From the NCBI GenBank assembly GCA_039975855.1, contig JBDWGH010000002.1, positions 62,001-126,000 on the forward strand: a stretch of 64,000 nucleotides of DNA, given 5' to 3'. The notes under the pieces are model-generated. The model made no database searches. It was not told the DNA's origin and saw only the letters and a list, made by a program, of their open reading frames with translations. A program made the position numbers and the translations under genes. Positions 60,122 through 64,000 of the stretch are shown here, piece by piece. This stretch comes from Litorimonas sp039975855 (lineage in GTDB: Bacteria > Pseudomonadota > Alphaproteobacteria > Caulobacterales > Maricaulaceae). The stretch's first letter is position 1. Every line of letters begins with the position of its first letter.

Positions 60122-61216
60122 TCAACGTTTTAGTTTGGAGAATATCTTCGCAAGATGACCTATCTCATTCGCGCTAGTATAACCGTGCACGGAGAAACGA
60201 TAGCCCTGTTTTCGTTGATCAAACATGATCTTCGCTGCAAGCAATTCATCGTGGATTTGGTCCCCGAAGGTACCTGCTAAAACAAGGGTCGCGCCACGTT
60301 TGGTTTCGTCAACAGGTGAAACAGCTGCGCCGACAGGTAGATGGTCGTGGAGAACGGATAAATGCGCTTGAATGCGGTTTTGCGCGACTTGCAGCCCGGT
60401 GGTTTTCCACAGAGACATTGCTGCATTCGCTAAAATGTAAGGCGCTGGTGACGGTGTCCCGCCAAAAAACCGCATGGCGTCAGACGCATAGCGAAAGTGT
60501 TCGATGTCCATCTCAAATGGATTTTCATGTGAGAACCAGCCGACGTCCAAAGGACGGCATTTCGGCAACATTCGCTCGGCCGCGTAAAGGAAGCACGCAC
60601 CCGGACCAAAACAGAGGAATTTCACCCCAGTACCGATAACAAAATCCGCATCCCATAGATCTAAATCGACAGGCAAAGCCCCGAGTGACTGCGCAACATC
60701 GACGATTGAGATTACCCCTGCTGCTTTGGCTGTCTTGCAAATCTCTGAAACAGGCAGAACATGTGACGTATTGGACAAGGCATGAGTTGCCAGAACGAAA
60801 GCCACCCGATTAGTTATGGCGTCATTCCAAAGCTGGATATCCGAAGGGTCGCCGTCGATAAACTTCAAACGATATCCCAACCCTTCCGCTTGTTTCGCAA
60901 CAAAACCAATCGTCGGGAAGTCCATTTTCGAAAGTAAAATAACGTCGCGCCCTTCAACTTTGGGCAAACTAAAGAGAATTTTTGTAAGCGCGCTAGACAC
61001 GTTAACCTGAGGACAGATGGATTCTTTTTTGACTCGAAGGATTCGCGCTAGACTTGACCGGAAAGCGTCCAAGTCATCCATCCACTCGGCCCAGTTCTCA
61101 CCCGACATCCATGGACTAAATAAGCGTTCATCTACCGCTTCAGGACTAACCTTGGGGAGGCAACCTACACTGTGCGAAAGGAAGTAGTTACTTGGAACGT
61201 GAAAATACTCACGCAT
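60122..61216 (-). CDS. Kynureninase-like class V aminotransferase
   Basis: A 364-residue PLP enzyme. Homology is to kynureninase: VSIVDVAQSLGALPVDLDLW with the cofactor Asp, and FVIGTGVKFLCFGPGACFLY with the Schiff-base lysine. MRFFGGTPSPAPYILANAAM is the kynureninase C-terminal-half pattern. It is shorter than typical kynureninase (about 410). The start overlaps the stop of the tryptophan dioxygenase-like gene by 8 bases, so the two are coupled. A formamidase (kynB) needed between them is not in the window. The reaction is inferred; class V relatives such as cysteine desulfurases are less likely because the dioxygenase precedes it. Confidence 0.83.
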   Translation of the reverse strand: MREYFHVPSNYFLSHSVGCLPKVSPEAVDERLFSPWMSGENWAEWMDDLDAFRSSLARILRVKKESICPQVNVSSALTKILFSLPKVEGRDVILLSKMDFPTIGFVAKQAEGLGYRLKFIDGDPSDIQLWNDAITNRVAFVLATHALSNTSHVLPVSEICKTAKAAGVISIVDVAQSLGALPVDLDLWDADFVIGTGVKFLCFGPGACFLYAAERMLPKCRPLDVGWFSHENPFEMDIEHFRYASDAMRFFGGTPSPAPYILANAAMSLWKTTGLQVAQNRIQAHLSVLHDHLPVGAAVSPVDETKRGATLVLAGTFGDQIHDELLAAKIMFDQRKQGYRFSVHGYTSANEIGHLAKIFSKLKR

Positions 61217-61955
61217 CGGATTCAGGCGTTAGTTTTGCGCGTTTCTTGCCATAAGCTCCGCCCCAACGATCAGTCATCTCTGCTCGGACCTGCCAAAGGG
61301 CCGGGAAAAACTTCTGACGCAATCCTTCATTTAGGATTTCTACTGGGCGCCCTTTCAATGAATTAGCGGCAACACCGATGGATCTGTAAATCAATTGCAT
61401 ATGCGCATTTCGGAACTTTTGGAATTGCTCATCAAATTCAGCGAAGGCCTCAGCCACCATATACGCTTCGTCGTGGGCGTACTCGCTGTCATAGATTTGT
61501 TCTAAAGTGCGGTTCCGGCCTTTTAGATAAACGTCCTCGTAGGTTTGCCAAAGATCAGTTGGCATCTTCAATAAAACGCGAAAGCCAGGACTTTCTTGAC
61601 CACTGCCGTTGCCAAGTTTCAGTCGGATTTCTTGATAATCTTTAGGCGACATTGTCTCCAAAAGAACAAGTTGCGACGTCATCATTTCCTGACAGATATG
61701 CACACGCCTAAACAGAGTCAGCGCCTTTAGTGCCCGCCCCGCCCGGATTTCATCATTGATATCTAATAACGTCGTGGCCATCAGCTTCATCCAAAGCTCT
61801 TCGACCTGATGCACGATCATAAACTGCAATTCGTCAGGATTGCAGAGATCTTCAGGCTCCTGCTGACACGCGAGGAGTTGCTTTGTGTTGAGGTAGATTT
61901 CGTAATCAAGATCACCAGCACCGCGCATGATCTTTTCGTATTTTTTTCTGTCCAT
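61209..61955 (-). CDS. Tryptophan 2,3-dioxygenase family protein
   Basis: A 248-residue protein of the heme-dependent tryptophan 2,3-dioxygenase family. LQFMIVHQVEELWMKLMATT, RVHICQEMMTSQLVLLETMS and the FRNAHMQLIYRSIG segment, with its heme-ligand histidine, are readable. The SPxDYQEIRxKLGNGSGQESPGF region matches the start of the fold. However the GTGG(S/T) loop that follows the heme His in characterised enzymes is replaced by VAANSLKGRPVEI. Substrate specificity may therefore differ from tryptophan. It is the first gene of the operon; divergent from an M20 peptidase gene. Confidence 0.85.
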   Translation of the reverse strand: MDRKKYEKIMRGAGDLDYEIYLNTKQLLACQQEPEDLCNPDELQFMIVHQVEELWMKLMATTLLDINDEIRAGRALKALTLFRRVHICQEMMTSQLVLLETMSPKDYQEIRLKLGNGSGQESPGFRVLLKMPTDLWQTYEDVYLKGRNRTLEQIYDSEYAHDEAYMVAEAFAEFDEQFQKFRNAHMQLIYRSIGVAANSLKGRPVEILNEGLRQKFFPALWQVRAEMTDRWGGAYGKKRAKLTPESDA

Positions 61956-62059
61956 TGTCTTCTTCCTTACAAGCTAAATTAGGTTTGAGGAGAAGAAGGA
62001 TCTAAGCGTGCCCTGTCAGCCAGTTACGCAGAACATGCTGCGCTAAGGATATGCGAATG

Positions 62060-62076
62060 ATTATCGTCACGATAAT
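62060..62076. promoter_or_regulatory. 17-bp palindrome, possible operator between divergent genes
   Basis: ATTATCGT-C-ACGATAAT is a perfect inverted repeat with one central base. It lies in the 248-base divergent region between the tryptophan dioxygenase-like gene and the M20 peptidase gene, 105 bases and 128 bases from their starts. One half-site sequence, TTATCGTCAC, recurs just inside the peptidase gene near 62240. A dimeric regulator site is likely by form; no regulator gene is adjacent. Confidence 0.45.
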
Positions 62077-62203
62077 TTGGTGCCGCAATTCGGGAAAAGA
62101 GTAAAGCCAAGCCTTAAAATTATTGGCACGGAATTTTATTCCACCCGCCGCGGTGGTATGGTTATACCTATCGAAACAATCCTCGCGAATTCGGAACAAA
62201 GTA

Positions 62204-63550
62204 ATGAAATCCATATCCAAATACACAGGTTTCACATTCGTTATCGTCACTGCCTTATTGGCGGGATGTTCAACCAATTCACTCTCAGAAAAAAGCCAAA
62301 ACCCTCCGATATCTCAATCCGATAAGGTAACGATCGACGACTCGTTTAAATCCGAAATTTCAACGCTCAAAAACGAAACCGCAATTCTCGCCGCTTTTGA
62401 GACGATCAAATCCCATCGGGATGAAAACAATCGCGACATGATAGCGTTAAACGAAATTCCTGCTCCGCCCTTTGGTGAGGAAAAAAGAGCGAAACGCCTC
62501 GCCAGAATGTTCCGCGAGGCGGGCCTAACTGATGTCAAAATTGACGAAGTCGGTAACGTCATTGGAATGCGACCAGGCCGCAGCGCGACAAAGACCATCG
62601 CGCTAGGTGCACACATAGATACGGTCTTTCCGATTGAGACAGATGTCACTGTGCGCCGTGAAGGAGACAAATACATTGCCCCTGGGATTGGTGACAATAC
62701 GCGCGGCGTCGTTGTCCTGCTAAGCCTTATAAAGGCCCTCGAAGCCCACAACATTCGCACCGAACATAACCTTATGTTTGTCGGCAATATAGGCGAAGAG
62801 GGGCTTGGTGATCTGCGAGGGATTAAACATCTCTATCGAGACGGCGCGCCAAAGATCGATAGCTTCATTGCCGTCGACGGAGGCAGTGACGACCGCCTCG
62901 TTTATGGCGGGGTTGGATCCTATCGATACCGAGTGACTTTCAAAGGACCCGGCGGACATAGTTGGGGCGATTTCGGTGATGCAAACCCACATCACGCACT
63001 CGGGCGTGCCACAACCCTGTTTTCTGAACGTGCAAAAACAGTCTCCAGCACAGGGCCTAGAACCAGCTTTAATGTTGGCCGTATTGGCGGCGGCACATCC
63101 ATCAACTCGATCCCGTTTGAAAGCTGGATGGAAGTCGATATGCGCTCCGTGAGTGTCGAAAAATTAGATGAAATGGATGCGGTATTCAAACAGGCGATAC
63201 AAGACGGGCTCGCCGAAGAAAACGCCGCGCGCACACGCGGAGAACCAATTACGGTAGACATCAAAAAAGTCGGTGACCGACCCGTCGCAAACGGAGACGC
63301 GAATAGTCCCTTGGTTCAACAAGCTTTGGCTGCGATAGGGAGTTTTGGTCTAGACCCCCAATTAAGGACGTCCTCAACTGACGCAAATATCCCGATTTCT
63401 ATGGGCCTACCCGCCATCACAATTAGTCGTGGAGGAAAAAGCGAAGGCGCGCACTCCTTCGAAGAAACCTGGACCGACATCGAGTCTCATAGAGCCATTC
63501 AAATAGCGTTGCTGATTACCCTCCTACAAGCAGAGTATGTGGCGCCCTAA
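62204..63550 (+). CDS. M20 family zinc peptidase, lipoprotein
   Basis: A 448-residue metallopeptidase. MKSISKYTGFTFVIVTALLA ends in a lipobox (AGCS), so it is an envelope lipoprotein. Zinc-site motifs are KTIALGAHIDTVFP with the first His and Asp, GIGDNTRGVVVLLSL with the bridging Asp, and VGNIGEEGLGDLRGIKHL with the catalytic Glu pair. The dimerisation domain has GRIGGGTSINSIPFESWMEV. The frame is open to 62123, but the ATG at 62204 begins the signal. It diverges from the tryptophan dioxygenase operon and is convergent with the partial gene at the window end. Substrate is unknown. Confidence 0.93.
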   Translation: MKSISKYTGFTFVIVTALLAGCSTNSLSEKSQNPPISQSDKVTIDDSFKSEISTLKNETAILAAFETIKSHRDENNRDMIALNEIPAPPFGEEKRAKRLARMFREAGLTDVKIDEVGNVIGMRPGRSATKTIALGAHIDTVFPIETDVTVRREGDKYIAPGIGDNTRGVVVLLSLIKALEAHNIRTEHNLMFVGNIGEEGLGDLRGIKHLYRDGAPKIDSFIAVDGGSDDRLVYGGVGSYRYRVTFKGPGGHSWGDFGDANPHHALGRATTLFSERAKTVSSTGPRTSFNVGRIGGGTSINSIPFESWMEVDMRSVSVEKLDEMDAVFKQAIQDGLAEENAARTRGEPITVDIKKVGDRPVANGDANSPLVQQALAAIGSFGLDPQLRTSSTDANIPISMGLPAITISRGGKSEGAHSFEETWTDIESHRAIQIALLITLLQAEYVAP

Positions 63551-63579
63551 TGCCATAAGGCCTCAATCAGATCCTGTTG

Positions 63580-64000
63580 TTACCGGCGACTAAAACTTCG
63601 AGGGGGTGGACAAGATGTGCAGATCGTAGTCGGCGGATTTTGGAGGACGGTAAATACGGTGGACGCGCCAGTCGCCGGCTCTCCATTTAGAGTTTGCACC
63701 GTAAAGTCGACAGATTGTACATTCGTGCTGAGTGAGCTAATTCCGACGTCACATTGACCAGCGTCATCCGTAACACATGATGCTGTATCTCCAGTGCTCC
63801 AAATCCCAGCTACAGTTACGCCCGTTGCAAATTCGCCCGGAATGTCTGGACGGCCGTTTCCACCAATGATGTCGGGTGTTTTTATGGTGGCTGTCACCGT
63901 TGCCGACCATGTATTGCGACCACTAGTCAGAGGCGATCCCGTCAAATCGTCGATAAGAACCTCTCCTTGAGTGGCGGAACCGCCCACGGTGCAACTCGCT
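63580..64000 (-). CDS. C-terminal part of a secreted Ig-like domain protein, cut by the window
   Basis: An open frame from the window end (64000) to 63580. The sequence NTWSATVTATIKTP, TVAGIWSTGDTASCVTDDAG and SSLSTNVQSVDFTVQTLNGE follows the pattern of a calcium- or cell-surface-associated Ig-like repeat seen near the C-terminus of many secreted marine proteases and adhesins. A GTG inside (63987) can start a short product, but the open frame continues upstream with ASCTVGG, so it is read as partial. The last residues CTSCPPPRSFSRR are basic. Identity of the whole protein is unknown. Confidence 0.7.
   Translation of the reverse strand, partial: ASCTVGGSATQGEVLIDDLTGSPLTSGRNTWSATVTATIKTPDIIGGNGRPDIPGEFATGVTVAGIWSTGDTASCVTDDAGQCDVGISSLSTNVQSVDFTVQTLNGEPATGASTVFTVLQNPPTTICTSCPPPRSFSRR

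Overview
The window is a stretch of chromosome from an alphaproteobacterium, most likely a marine, stalked or budding type (Maricaulales/Hyphomonadales-like); this placement is inference. The signs are a C4-pathway HemA (5-aminolevulinate synthase), an aspartate-rich HemB, a DUF1476 F1-ATPase zeta inhibitor, a DUF3126 protein, a CBP3-type ubiquinol-cytochrome c chaperone next to plsX, a RibBA with a dead RibA half, a Tat-exported TRAP binding protein and the bolA-grxD pair. Base composition is moderate. I see no CRISPR array, rRNA operon, intact insertion sequence or prophage. One tRNA gene, tRNA-Leu(UAA), is present.

Layout. 1-1.85 kb: envelope and respiration genes (3' part of plsX, cytochrome bc1 chaperone, bamE). 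1.86-8.24 kb: a long minus-strand operon glyA - small membrane protein - nrdR - ribD (reductase half only) - ribE - ribBA - ribH - nusB - thiL, most junctions overlapping by a few bases, joining one-carbon, riboflavin, thiamine and antitermination functions. 8.3-11.1 kb: hemA and hemB diverge, giving ALA and then porphobilinogen. 11.1-15.4 kb: an accessory-looking stretch with a possible structured RNA, a serine beta-lactamase-fold lipoprotein, a membrane-bound AraC-type regulator and a beta-hydroxyacid dehydrogenase. 15.5-26.2 kb: a plus-strand run with a DASS-type permease, bpt (N-end-rule leucyltransferase), a complete TRAP transporter, LemA, an M48 and an M16 peptidase. 26.2-39.2 kb: mixed metabolism (threonine aldolase family, nitroreductase, asd, cysE, gamma carbonic anhydrase family, queF, DHH phosphoesterase family) with several lipoproteins and membrane proteins of unknown role. 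39.3-46.5 kb: tRNA-Leu, CinA-like, map, radC, an unusually long MFS carrier, purB and a pair of thioredoxin-fold exported proteins. 46.7-51.3 kb: purC-purS-purQ-purL-bolA-grxD. 51.4-54.7 kb: a pair of paralogous membrane-anchored proteins, rpsD, rarD. 55.1-57.8 kb: a three-gene glycan-type cassette (FAD oxidoreductase, GT2 glycosyltransferase, FdtA-like cupin). 57.9-64 kb: THUMP RNA methyltransferase, TerB-like protein, then an operon of a tryptophan 2,3-dioxygenase-like protein, a kynureninase-like enzyme and a GGQ release-factor-like protein, divergent from an M20 peptidase lipoprotein with a 17-bp palindrome between them.

The most unusual material is three separate tandem pairs of exported or membrane-anchored paralogues (30.2-31.1, 45.1-46.2 and 51.4-52.7 kb), the divergent tryptophan-dioxygenase operon with its ribosome-rescue-like third gene, the reductase-only RibD beside a RibBA with a degenerate second domain, the central membrane insertion in the MFS carrier, and the FAD/GT2/FdtA cassette. 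None can be called a new system from sequence alone.
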